Assembly (NCBI RefSeq): GCF_040564635.1
Contig: NZ_CP159837.1
Location: 4,203,001-4,267,000, forward strand
Reading direction: 5' to 3'
Length of the DNA stretch: 64,000 nucleotides
DNA from: Planktothricoides raciborskii GIHE-MW2
Lineage (GTDB): Bacteria > Cyanobacteriota > Cyanobacteriia > Cyanobacteriales > Laspinemataceae
Shown: in pieces, positions 57,293 through 64,000 of the stretch
Numbering within the stretch: position 1 is the first letter of the stretch
Layout: each line of letters begins with the position of its first letter
Position numbers and translations under genes: made by a program
Notes under the pieces: model-generated
What the model was told of the DNA's origin: nothing
Seen by the model: only the letters and a program-made list of their open reading frames with translations
Database searches by the model: none

Positions 57293-59218
57293 TTATTTCG
57301 GTGGTTCAAAAACCCAAGGATTTGTGAAACTTTCTGCCGGGACTCCCTGAAGCGCTTGCTGCATAAAATCACGCCAAATCGGTGCCACAAATCCACCACC
57401 TGTGGTTCCCCGAGGCATAGGAGTATAGTCATCATTGCCCACCCAAACAGCGACAGTCAACTGGGGCACATAGCCCACAAACCAAACATCCCGTTCAGAG
57501 GAAGTCGTCCCCGTCTTTCCCGCCGCTGGACGCCCAATCTGGGCTTGGGTGGCCGTCCCTTGACTAATCACCCCTTGCAGCACATCATTAATCGAAGCCG
57601 CTGACCAAGGATCCAAAACCAGTCGCCGTTTAGGAGTATTGTCCAGTAAAATTTTACCGTTGCTATCCGTGACCTGAACAATAGACGTGGGTTCTGAATA
57701 CCAGCCATTAGAAGCAAACGTGGCATAAGCGCCCGCCATTTCCAGCGGCGTCACATCCACCGCACCCAGTGGCAAAGAAATCACTGGGGTAATCGGACTC
57801 TTAAACCCGATAACACGACAGACTTCAACCACTTTATTGAGTCCCACCTCTTGTCCGATTTTCACTGCCGGGATATTCAGCGAGACTTCCAAAGCTTTGC
57901 GAATTGACACCGCCCCTGAGAAAGAACCGCCATAGTTCTGTGGGCTGTAATAACCATCCCCATCTCGGTAACTGACTGGACTGTCATACACAACAGAACT
58001 TGGCGCATATTTACCACTAGCAAAAGCGGTGTAATACACAAAAGGCTTAAAAGCTGATCCGGGCTGACGTTGGGCTTGAATCGCTCGATTGTACTGACTT
58101 TTTTCAAAATCAGCGCCCCCCACCATTGCTTTCACAAAGTGAGTCCGAGGATCGACTGCCACCAAAGCAATTTGACCATTATCTCGGTCGTAAAATACTC
58201 CTTGGTTGTAAAACTGTTCGTGCCAACCGCGAATCGTTCTTTCTGCCATCCGTTGGAAGTTCATATCAATGGTGGTTTGCACTCGCATTCCACCTTTGAG
58301 GACAGCCTCACGACCAAATCGCTGATTTAACTCTTGAACTACCGCTTCGGTGACATAAGGCAGTTTACTGCCCCCAAAGGAGGTAATACGTCCCAGCAGC
58401 AAGGGTTGCTGACGAGCCGATTCCGCCTCTTCAGCAGTAATCCATTTCAGTGTCACCATGCGATCGAGAACCGTAGCCTGTCTTTGTTTGGCCAGCTTAT
58501 AGTTGGTAAATGGGCTATACTCTTCAGGGGCTTGGATAATTCCCGCCATCATTGCCGCTTCCGCTAAGTTTAAGTCCGCAGCCGACTTATTAAAATAGCT
58601 TCTCGCGGCGGTTTCCACTCCATACAAGTTGTGACCCCAATAGACCTGATTGAGATAAAGTTCCATAATCTGGTCTTTGGTGAAAATTTGCTCTAAACGA
58701 ATCGAGAGAACCGCTTCAGCCGCTTTCCGACTTAAAGCCCGTTTCGGAGACAAGAACAAATTTTTCACCAACTGCATAGTTAGGGTCGAACCCCCTTCCA
58801 CCGTGTCATTGGCTTCTAAGTTGGCAGCTAAGGCTCGCATCACCCCACCAGGGTTGATGCCGTGGTGCTGGTAGAAGTGGCTATCTTCGATCGCCATCAC
58901 AGCCCGTTTCAGGTTAGGAGAGATTTTGTTCAGTGGCACCACTTCCCGGTTCGCCTCGTCGTGGAGACTGGTGAGTAATCTGCCTTTGATGTCATATATA
59001 TGAGTGGTTTCTGCCGGAACGTAGCTGCGTAAAACTCTTACATCCGGCAGGTTTCGGAAGCTGATCGCCAAACCGACCAGTCCCCCAGCCACCACAGAAG
59101 ATGCCAACATGGTTACACCCAACAGGGTGCCCGCAGTCACCTTGCTGATGTCTTGTAAGAAGTTAAAGACGGGTGCTGAGTCTCTCGGTGGATTTTGTGG
59201 AATTGTGTTTGTTGACAC
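57293..59218 (-). CDS. ponA: Penicillin-binding protein 1A (bifunctional murein synthase)
   Basis: The 641-residue protein is anchored by one N-terminal membrane helix (about 28-53). The GT51 glycosyltransferase domain has catalytic Glu111 in AIEDSHFYQHHG, then GGSTLTMQLVKNLFL. The transpeptidase domain has Ser388 and Lys391 in SAFKPF and a late KTGTTS box. It builds and crosslinks peptidoglycan. The start is GTG at 59218, with GAGGAAG about 11 bases upstream. Confidence 0.93.
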   Translation of the reverse strand: MSTNTIPQNPPRDSAPVFNFLQDISKVTAGTLLGVTMLASSVVAGGLVGLAISFRNLPDVRVLRSYVPAETTHIYDIKGRLLTSLHDEANREVVPLNKISPNLKRAVMAIEDSHFYQHHGINPGGVMRALAANLEANDTVEGGSTLTMQLVKNLFLSPKRALSRKAAEAVLSIRLEQIFTKDQIMELYLNQVYWGHNLYGVETAARSYFNKSAADLNLAEAAMMAGIIQAPEEYSPFTNYKLAKQRQATVLDRMVTLKWITAEEAESARQQPLLLGRITSFGGSKLPYVTEAVVQELNQRFGREAVLKGGMRVQTTIDMNFQRMAERTIRGWHEQFYNQGVFYDRDNGQIALVAVDPRTHFVKAMVGGADFEKSQYNRAIQAQRQPGSAFKPFVYYTAFASGKYAPSSVVYDSPVSYRDGDGYYSPQNYGGSFSGAVSIRKALEVSLNIPAVKIGQEVGLNKVVEVCRVIGFKSPITPVISLPLGAVDVTPLEMAGAYATFASNGWYSEPTSIVQVTDSNGKILLDNTPKRRLVLDPWSAASINDVLQGVISQGTATQAQIGRPAAGKTGTTSSERDVWFVGYVPQLTVAVWVGNDDYTPMPRGTTGGGFVAPIWRDFMQQALQGVPAESFTNPWVFEPPK

Positions 59219-59252
59219 GGCGATTTCACTTCCTCACTAAAATAATCTTTCT

Positions 59253-59441
59253 TTACCTCTGTTGAACCAGAGTTGCTTGGTGGATAAATTTGGGGGTTGT
59301 GGACAGTAAGCTAATTAAAAGGCGATTACCCCCGTCGATCAAGAAATAGCCTTGAGGTTCGATTAAAGGGTCTAATCCACGGCTGTAAACTTGATTAACT
59401 ATAGTTTGACCATCAGATCCGGAGAGCCTGACTGATGGCAT
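59253..59441 (-). CDS. Possible 62-residue ORF upstream of PBP1A
   Basis: The frame encodes MPSVRLSGSDGQTIVNQVYS and then a hydrophilic stretch ending in HQATLVQQR. It ends 34 bases before the PBP1A start on the same strand. Composition looks protein-like, but no ribosome binding site or family is seen, and it may be a remnant of a longer gene or non-coding. Confidence 0.25.
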   Translation of the reverse strand: MPSVRLSGSDGQTIVNQVYSRGLDPLIEPQGYFLIDGGNRLLISLLSTTPKFIHQATLVQQR

Positions 59442-59620
59442 TTGATCTGATCGAGTGTCATCGATAGATTTTACCGGGTTGAGCAGATAACATAAAAATA
59501 GTGCTTGGTTTTATATTAAGTTTTATCACTAATTTTTGCATTTTTTTGCATTATAGTAGTTTGGCGGTGCAGGATGCGACCTCACCCATCGTTATTTATC
59601 ACACTTGGCACATAGCAACC

Positions 59621-60838
59621 ATGTCTTCCGATCCATCCCAACTATCTTGGTTATATCGTGGCACCGAGGAAATTTTTCCCCATCGCCCTGATTCTGATGA
59701 CAAAAATGAGAATTTACTGGCACGCTTGGCTAAATCGGAGCGTCCTTTGCGGGTTAAGTTGGGGATTGACCCTACTGGGGCAGATCTACATCTCGGTCAT
59801 AGTATTCCCGTGCGTAAGTTACGAGCGTTTCAGGATGCGGGTCATACAGCAGTTTTGATTATTGGCGATTTTACCGCGCAAATTGGCGATCCGACTGGTA
59901 AATCAGAAGTCCGCCGTCAGTTGACTGCTGCCGAGGTGAAACAAAATGCTCAGACCTATTTAGATCAAGTTCGTTCTATTTTAGATTTTGATACTCCCGG
60001 ACGGATAGAAATTCGCTACAACTCGGAATGGTTGTCTAAGCTAGACTTGGCAAAAATCCAAGAGTTATTATCCACGATGACTGTGGGTCAGATGTTAGCC
60101 AAAGAAGGTTTTGCCCTGCGCTACGAGCAAGGGACGCCGATTTATTTGCATGAGTTTCTCTATCCGTTGATGCAAGGTTATGATTCTGTGGCGGTACAGT
60201 CCGATGTGGAGTTGGGGGGAACTGACCAAAAGTTTAATATTGCTGTGGGTCGAGATTTACAACGCTATTTTGGTCAAACCCCTCAGTTTGGGATGCTGAT
60301 GCCGATTTTAATCGGGACTGATGGGACTCAGAAGATGTCCAAGTCTTTGAATAATTATGTGGGAATGTCGGAAGACCCCTTGACTATGTATTCCAAACTG
60401 GAAAAGACCCCTGATGCTTTGGTGCGGCAGTATTTTGAATTGTTGACTAATTTGCCTTTGGATCGGTTGCCCGAAAATCCGCGAGAGTGTCAAAAGTTGC
60501 TGGCCATTGATGTGGTGTCTCAGTACCATAGCCCCGAAGCTGCCCAAGAAGCCCAAAAGTCGGCGCAAACTTTGGTGCAAGGGGATGCGAAGCAAGCGGA
60601 TGCGGTGCCAGAGTTTTCTTTAAGCGGGGTGAATTTTCCTGCGCCTCTTTACTATTTGATTAGTGCGACGGGGTTATGTAAGACTTCTTCGGATGCCCGA
60701 AGACAGGTGCAAGGGGGGGCGGTGCGTTTGGATGGCGATCGCATTGATGATGTGAATATGTCCTACGAGTCTCCCACGGAACTAGACGGTAAAGTCTTGC
60801 AAGTTGGCAAGAAAAAATTTATTCGACTGGTCAAATAA
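59621..60838 (+). CDS. tyrS: Tyrosyl-tRNA synthetase
   Basis: It charges tRNA-Tyr. The 405-residue class I synthetase has the HLGH form of the HIGH motif, the KMSKSL signature, and a C-terminal S4 RNA-binding domain ([10 protein letters not shown] to the end). The frame extends to 59501, but the N-terminal 40 residues there are unrelated to the family. The ATG at 59621 ([20 protein letters not shown]) is chosen. Confidence 0.93.
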   Translation: MSSDPSQLSWLYRGTEEIFPHRPDSDDKNENLLARLAKSERPLRVKLGIDPTGADLHLGHSIPVRKLRAFQDAGHTAVLIIGDFTAQIGDPTGKSEVRRQLTAAEVKQNAQTYLDQVRSILDFDTPGRIEIRYNSEWLSKLDLAKIQELLSTMTVGQMLAKEGFALRYEQGTPIYLHEFLYPLMQGYDSVAVQSDVELGGTDQKFNIAVGRDLQRYFGQTPQFGMLMPILIGTDGTQKMSKSLNNYVGMSEDPLTMYSKLEKTPDALVRQYFELLTNLPLDRLPENPRECQKLLAIDVVSQYHSPEAAQEAQKSAQTLVQGDAKQADAVPEFSLSGVNFPAPLYYLISATGLCKTSSDARRQVQGGAVRLDGDRIDDVNMSYESPTELDGKVLQVGKKKFIRLVK

Positions 60839-60901
60839 TTGTCAAATTATATTGTCATTCCCGCGAAGGCGGAAACAAAAACTAATCACCACTAACCCAA
60901 A

Positions 60902-61642
60902 ATGCTCACTGCCGATCGCATTATTGTTCCTTTAGATGTACCCACCTTCGCTGCGGCGATCGCCCTGGTGGAAACCTTGCCCGATGTCAGTTTTTGGAAA
61001 GTTGGGCTAGAACTCTTTGTCAGCAGTGGCCCGGAGATTCTGGCGGAACTGAAACAACGACAAAAACGCATTTTTCTCGATTTAAAGTTTCACGATATCC
61101 CAAATACGGTGGCGGGGGCTTGCCGTTCCGCCGCCCAGTATGGCGTAGACTTACTCACCATTCATGCCACCGCTGGTCGCCGAGCCCTCCAAGATGCTCA
61201 AGCTGCTTTATCAGAACCCCCCCTAAATTCCCCCCCTTTTGAAGGGGGGGCAGGGGGGGTTCAGCCACCAAAACTCATCGCCATTACTCTACTGACCAGC
61301 CTAAGCTCGCGGGATTTAGCTTTTGATCTAAAAGTGCCGGTGGAGTTACCACAATTTACTCTGGAAATGGCGCTGATGGCTAAAGAATGCGGGTTAGCCG
61401 GTGCAGTCTGTTCTCCCCATGAAGCGAAACAAATCAAACAACTGTGCGGTCAGGATTTTCTGTTGGTTTGCCCTGGGGTCAGACCGCACACCATCTCAGT
61501 TACGGGAGATCAAAAACGGACAATGACTCCCGCAGATGCCATTAAATCCGGTGCGGATTATTTGGTGATTGGCCGACCGATTACGGCTGCGGAGGATCCG
61601 GTGGCGGCCTTTGCCCGCATTTGTGAGGAACTTGGCACTTAG
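60902..61642 (+). CDS. pyrF: Orotidine 5'-phosphate decarboxylase with in-frame C/G repeat insertion
   Basis: It makes UMP from OMP, the last step of pyrimidine synthesis. The 246 residues begin [14 protein letters not shown] and have the catalytic Asp60-Lys62-Asp65 set in [10 protein letters not shown] and the phosphate-binding end [19 protein letters not shown]. Residues 105-123, [19 protein letters not shown], are encoded by the C/G palindrome at 61214-61262, which is absent from typical pyrF and sits in the loop after DAQAALS. Confidence 0.9.
   Translation: MLTADRIIVPLDVPTFAAAIALVETLPDVSFWKVGLELFVSSGPEILAELKQRQKRIFLDLKFHDIPNTVAGACRSAAQYGVDLLTIHATAGRRALQDAQAALSEPPLNSPPFEGGAGGVQPPKLIAITLLTSLSSRDLAFDLKVPVELPQFTLEMALMAKECGLAGAVCSPHEAKQIKQLCGQDFLLVCPGVRPHTISVTGDQKRTMTPADAIKSGADYLVIGRPITAAEDPVAAFARICEELGT
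61214..61262 (+). repeat. C/G palindrome inside pyrF
   Basis: GAACCCCCCC and GGGGGGGTTC are the outer arms, and CCCCCCCTTTT and GAAGGGGGGG the inner ones. It is the same element family as at 3498, 38784, 44129 and 44168. Confidence 0.88.
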
Positions 61643-61644
61643 AA

Positions 61645-62598
61645 ATGGAGAAAAAAGCGATTCCCTGCGGGATAGCTCCGCTTCACGCCTCTTTAAAAGT
61701 AGGGGCGAACGGCTGTTCGCCCCTACCCGCCCCCTTATCAGTTGGCTTACTGGTTGTTTGCCTGCTGTTGTTTGAGATGTTATTACCACCAGGAACGAAA
61801 GATCCCCGGCTTTTTCCACAAGCCGGGGATCTGTTTAACGGTTTATTCTCTTTAAGGGCGAATGCATCGATTCCTGGTGAAGCGATCGCGCATCCGCAAC
61901 CAGGCGCGATATTGCATCCGCAACGCTACGCGAACGCTCTCAACCGTTCTACTTGCCCAGAAAACCTGCAAGCCTTGATTGCCCAAATGCTACCCGACTT
62001 GCCCGGATATGCCAATCGAGTCCTGCGCCGTTCGTCGATTTCGGATCAAGTAGGGGCGAATCGCTCTTCGCCCCTACTCAACATTTATGTCATCACTGCC
62101 GGGAACCCTGAGTTTGAGCCTTTACCCCTCGGTGCGGGTCGGTCTACCACTGGTCGTCCCAGTACCAGGCAGGAAAATTCCCCCCCCAGTAGGGGCGAAG
62201 AGCGAATCGCGGGCGAACAGCCGTTCGCCCCTACTTTGCCTTCTTTGAATTCTGAATCGAATTCTGAATCAGAACCCGATTCATCTTCCTCCGATCGACC
62301 CCGGACGCCAAACGATGATCCACAACAAGTTTTTATTACTACTTTAGAACGACAATATCGCGGGAATCAAGTTGTAGAAATCCCGCGATATCATTGGTTA
62401 TTTTTAACTAAAACCACTGAGGGTTGGCGTCTTGCCTTGATATTTTCTCGGATGGGTTCAAATCGACCCAGTAGGGGCGAACGGCCTTTCGCCCCTACCC
62501 CACCAGAAGAAAGTTCTGATAGTTTCATGGCTGAGGCGATTCGTTTGTGGTTACGAGATTTATGGTTAAAAAGCTGTAGCGATCGCCATAATTCTTAA
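61645..62598 (+). CDS. Unrecognised secreted protein gene riddled with palindromes
   Basis: The 317-residue frame starts 2 bases after pyrF. A hydrophobic segment at about 32-42 (LLVVCLLLF) looks like a displaced signal peptide. Residues CPENLQALIAQMLPDLPGYA, the INGTT-like NIYVITAGNPEFEPLPLG, QQVFITTLERQYRG and RYHWLFLTKTTEGWRLALIF look like a coherent conserved protein of cyanobacteria that I cannot name. Between these blocks lie low-complexity pieces encoded by at least six palindromic elements. The true start is uncertain because the 5' end is itself repeat DNA. Confidence 0.6.
   Translation: MEKKAIPCGIAPLHASLKVGANGCSPLPAPLSVGLLVVCLLLFEMLLPPGTKDPRLFPQAGDLFNGLFSLRANASIPGEAIAHPQPGAILHPQRYANALNRSTCPENLQALIAQMLPDLPGYANRVLRRSSISDQVGANRSSPLLNIYVITAGNPEFEPLPLGAGRSTTGRPSTRQENSPPSRGEERIAGEQPFAPTLPSLNSESNSESEPDSSSSDRPRTPNDDPQQVFITTLERQYRGNQVVEIPRYHWLFLTKTTEGWRLALIFSRMGSNRPSRGERPFAPTPPEESSDSFMAEAIRLWLRDLWLKSCSDRHNS
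61657..61689 (+). repeat. GCGATTCCC...CTTCACGCC element, third copy
   Basis: It reads GCGATTCCCTGCGGGATAGC and continues CCGCTTCACGCC. It lies at the 5' end of the 317-residue frame and would encode AIPCGIAPLHA, a different frame from the sucC copy. Confidence 0.8.
61699..61726 (+). repeat. GTAGGGGCGAAC palindrome, copy 1
   Basis: GTAGGGGCGAAC and GTTCGCCCCTAC form 12-bp arms around GGCT. Related copies lie at 62050-62077, 62189-62234 and 62471-62498. Confidence 0.92.
61800..61832 (+). repeat. 13-bp inverted repeat AGATCCCCGGCTT
   Basis: AGATCCCCGGCTT (61800-61812) pairs perfectly with AAGCCGGGGATCT (61820-61832). A degenerate relative lies in the spacer at 20728-20753. Confidence 0.9.
62050..62077 (+). 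repeat. GTAGGGGCGAA palindrome, copy 2
   Basis: 11-bp arms GTAGGGGCGAA and TTCGCCCCTAC around TCGCTC, in frame within the secreted-protein gene. Confidence 0.92.
62189..62234 (+). repeat. GTAGGGGCGAA palindrome, copy 3 (46 bp)
   Basis: GTAGGGGCGAA and TTCGCCCCTAC are outer arms. The centre holds a further GCGAATCGC motif, so this may be a composite of two copies. Confidence 0.9.
62471..62498 (+). repeat. GTAGGGGCGAA palindrome, copy 4
   Basis: GTAGGGGCGAA faces TTCGCCCCTAC with one mismatch, around CGGCCT. Encodes SRGERPFAP. Confidence 0.88.
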
Positions 62599-62657
62599 TC
62601 AAATATTTCTTGCAAATTACAGCTAAATACAGCAGTAATTCTTATTTTTTATCTTCT

Positions 62658-62912
62658 TTAAATCGGTTGCAGTTGACCAGGCGATCTCGTCACTGCCTTA
62701 GACATATTTTGTACTGGACAGAATAAATCAATAATTAACTCTAACTCATGGGGATAATGGGGCTTCGGATCGTTGACCAACCAAATCGGTGGCACCATCA
62801 TCGGATCGTATTCAGCCACAATATAGAGTCTATCTGGTTTATTTTTTAGTTTTACCGGAGTTCCTTGCGCGTATTGTAAAGCTTCTTGGTTTTCGAGGTC
62901 GTTAGTCATCAT
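62658..62912 (-). CDS. Unrecognised small cyanobacterial-type protein
   Basis: The 84-residue soluble protein contains EALQYAQGTPVKLKNKPDRL and WLVNDPKPHYPHELELI, with a Pro-rich middle. The frame could start at a TTG (62933); the tandem ATGs at 62912 and 62909 are more likely. No signal peptide or membrane segment is seen, and I do not recognise a family. It is convergent with the secreted-protein gene. Confidence 0.55.
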   Translation of the reverse strand: MMTNDLENQEALQYAQGTPVKLKNKPDRLYIVAEYDPMMVPPIWLVNDPKPHYPHELELIIDLFCPVQNMSKAVTRSPGQLQPI

Positions 62913-62933
62913 AGTGTCATCAATATTTATCAA

Positions 62934-63353
62934 CTGGAGATTTGTTATGTGTCGAATGTAACATAATCAATCAGCATATGGTAAAAATTGATACATTTTT
63001 TAACTAAACGTTGAGCTATATGTCTGATTCTGGCTAATCTGGGTGCGTGAAATGTTCAAATGCTGTCTGTATGATTCAGATGGGATCCGCATTTGCGATC
63101 GCAAGGAAATAGCTCCTTTGTGACTGTGAGTAAGTAATAAAACTTATCGAAGACATCAAAAACTACTCATCAACTATTCATACATAACTATCTGCTTAAA
63201 GAATAAATCTGTAAATATACAGATAATACCAAATCCGCTAATCCAGAGCGCGTTTTAGGGGATAATCGTAGGGGTCGGTTTCAATCCCCTACCCGATAAA
63301 AAGCGGATTTGGTATGAGTCCATCGTTAAAATTCCCATTCAGAGAAAAAAACC
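62934..63353. other. Spacer with a nested palindromic element
   Basis: No gene is seen. ATACCAAATCCGCT (63226-63239) pairs with AGCGGATTTGGTAT (63302-63315), and inside it TAGGGGAT (63256-63263) pairs with ATCCCCTA (63284-63291), giving a cruciform-like structure about 90 bp long. Confidence 0.7.
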
Positions 63354-64000
63354 CTAAGAATTGTTGCGTAAGAGTACGCGCTGGCTCTGTAATTGTTTAA
63401 TCCGTTCCAGTGTGCCACTGGGAATCGAAGCAATTAGCTTTTGGGTATAATCTTGTTGCGGTTGTCGATAAATGGTTTCCGCAGGCCCCATTTCTTCGAT
63501 TTTCCCTTGATTCATCACCATAATGCGATCGCTCATAAACTTAACCACACTCAAATCATGGGAAATAAAAATATAAGTTAAATGGAATTCTTCTTGTAAT
63601 TCCTTGAGTAAATTTAAAACTTGGGCTTGCACCGAAACATCCAAAGCGGAAACCGACTCATCACAAATAATAAACTTCGGATTCAAAGCCAAAGACCGGG
63701 CAATACAAATCCGCTGTCTTTGACCTCCAGAAAACTCATGGGGATAACGATTCATCACATCCCCACTTAACCCCACTCGTTCCAACAAATAAGCTGCCCG
63801 TTCGCGATGTTGTGCGTTACTTTTGCCCGGTTGATGAATCTTCAAAGGTTCCATCACCAAATTGCCCACATTCATCCGGGGATTCAAAGAACTAAAAGGA
63901 TTTTGAAACACAATTTGCATTTCCCGGCGAATTGGTCGCAGAGTTTGTTCCGGCAAATGGGTAATCTCTCGGTCTTCAAAAAATACCTGTCCTCCTGTGG
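63354..64000 (-). CDS. Oligopeptide/dipeptide ABC transporter ATPase (OppF/DppF-like), partial
   Basis: The frame runs off the right edge, so the Walker A motif is not seen. The visible 215 residues include the Q-loop VFQNPFSSLNPRM, the signature FSGGQRQRICIARSLAL, Walker B FIICDESVSALDVSVQAQ and the switch HDLSVVKF, then the family end IYRQPQQDYTQKLIASIP, typical of oligopeptide-type ATPases. TTG at 63956 is only an internal codon. The frame is open through 64000 (TGGQVFFEDREITHL precedes it). Confidence 0.9.
   Translation of the reverse strand, partial: TGGQVFFEDREITHLPEQTLRPIRREMQIVFQNPFSSLNPRMNVGNLVMEPLKIHQPGKSNAQHRERAAYLLERVGLSGDVMNRYPHEFSGGQRQRICIARSLALNPKFIICDESVSALDVSVQAQVLNLLKELQEEFHLTYIFISHDLSVVKFMSDRIMVMNQGKIEEMGPAETIYRQPQQDYTQKLIASIPSGTLERIKQLQSQRVLLRNNS

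Noticed and set aside
59501-59620. 40-residue N-terminal extension of TyrS
   Set aside because: The sequence is hydrophobic and unlike TyrS; the ATG at 59621 gives the normal family start.

Overview
The window looks like a chromosomal segment of a filamentous cyanobacterium (Oscillatoriales-type: Oscillatoria, Phormidium, Microcoleus or relatives). The reasons are the very frequent HIP1 octamer GCGATCGC, genes for cyanobacterial families (DUF1825, DUF2470/Dri1, DUF3747-SLH, DUF815, Uma2), CyaC-type adenylyl cyclases, a class III PHA synthase, and intergenic spacers packed with short tandem heptamers. No rRNA, tRNA, transposase, integrase or CRISPR array was seen. The genus is an inference.

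Layout. 1-2190: the start of an unrecognised gene running off the left edge, then nearly 2 kb without a convincing gene but with two arrays of 12-bp repeats and an inverted repeat. 2191-6983: a complete polyhydroxybutyrate cluster, phaA-phaB-phaE-phaC. 7067-7669: Fe superoxide dismutase, convergent with phaC across a strong hairpin. 8284-16584: signalling block with a hybrid histidine kinase, a separate REC-adenylyl cyclase, a nucleoside hydrolase, and a 1147-residue protein that fuses sensor, kinase, receiver and cyclase. 16702-20625: glycosyltransferase-like protein, MAPEG protein, Dri1-like haem protein, DUF3747-SLH protein. 20824-31912: secreted TPR-CHAT protease-like protein, Nudix hydrolase, a 1604-residue TPR/double glycosyltransferase/GT4 protein, and a Ser/Thr kinase with TPRs. 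32041-36023: tandem Uma2 proteins and a DNA methyltransferase next to a candidate restriction endonuclease. 36144-48590: DUF815 ATPase, sucD, then an accessory block (giant calcium-binding surface protein, 91-bp satellite, sulfotransferase, acetyltransferase) before sucC. 48916-64000: a membrane protein containing a 35-bp repeat, an ABC permease, phosphoribosyltransferase, a third Uma2 protein, hom, lepB, DUF1825, PBP1A, tyrS, pyrF, a repeat-riddled secreted protein, and the end of an oligopeptide ABC ATPase.

The most unusual theme is short palindromic repeat elements that sit in intergenic regions and also inside open reading frames without breaking them. Candidate hosts are sucC, pyrF, the phosphoribosyltransferase, the DNA methyltransferase, the 1604-residue glycosyltransferase (three tandem 111-bp units), the 689-residue membrane protein (a 35-bp unit read in all three frames) and the 317-residue secreted protein (at least six palindromes). 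This resembles the Rickettsia palindromic elements in principle, but several unrelated element families take part here. Separately, most gene ends are followed by G/T-rich then A/C-rich heptamer arrays that could fold into long hairpins.

Functionally, PhaA and PhaB turn acetyl-CoA into 3-hydroxybutyryl-CoA for polymerisation by PhaEC. The kinase and cyclase proteins probably form cAMP-producing phosphorelays, one split over two genes and one fused. All statements come from reading the sequence; no database search or computation was run.
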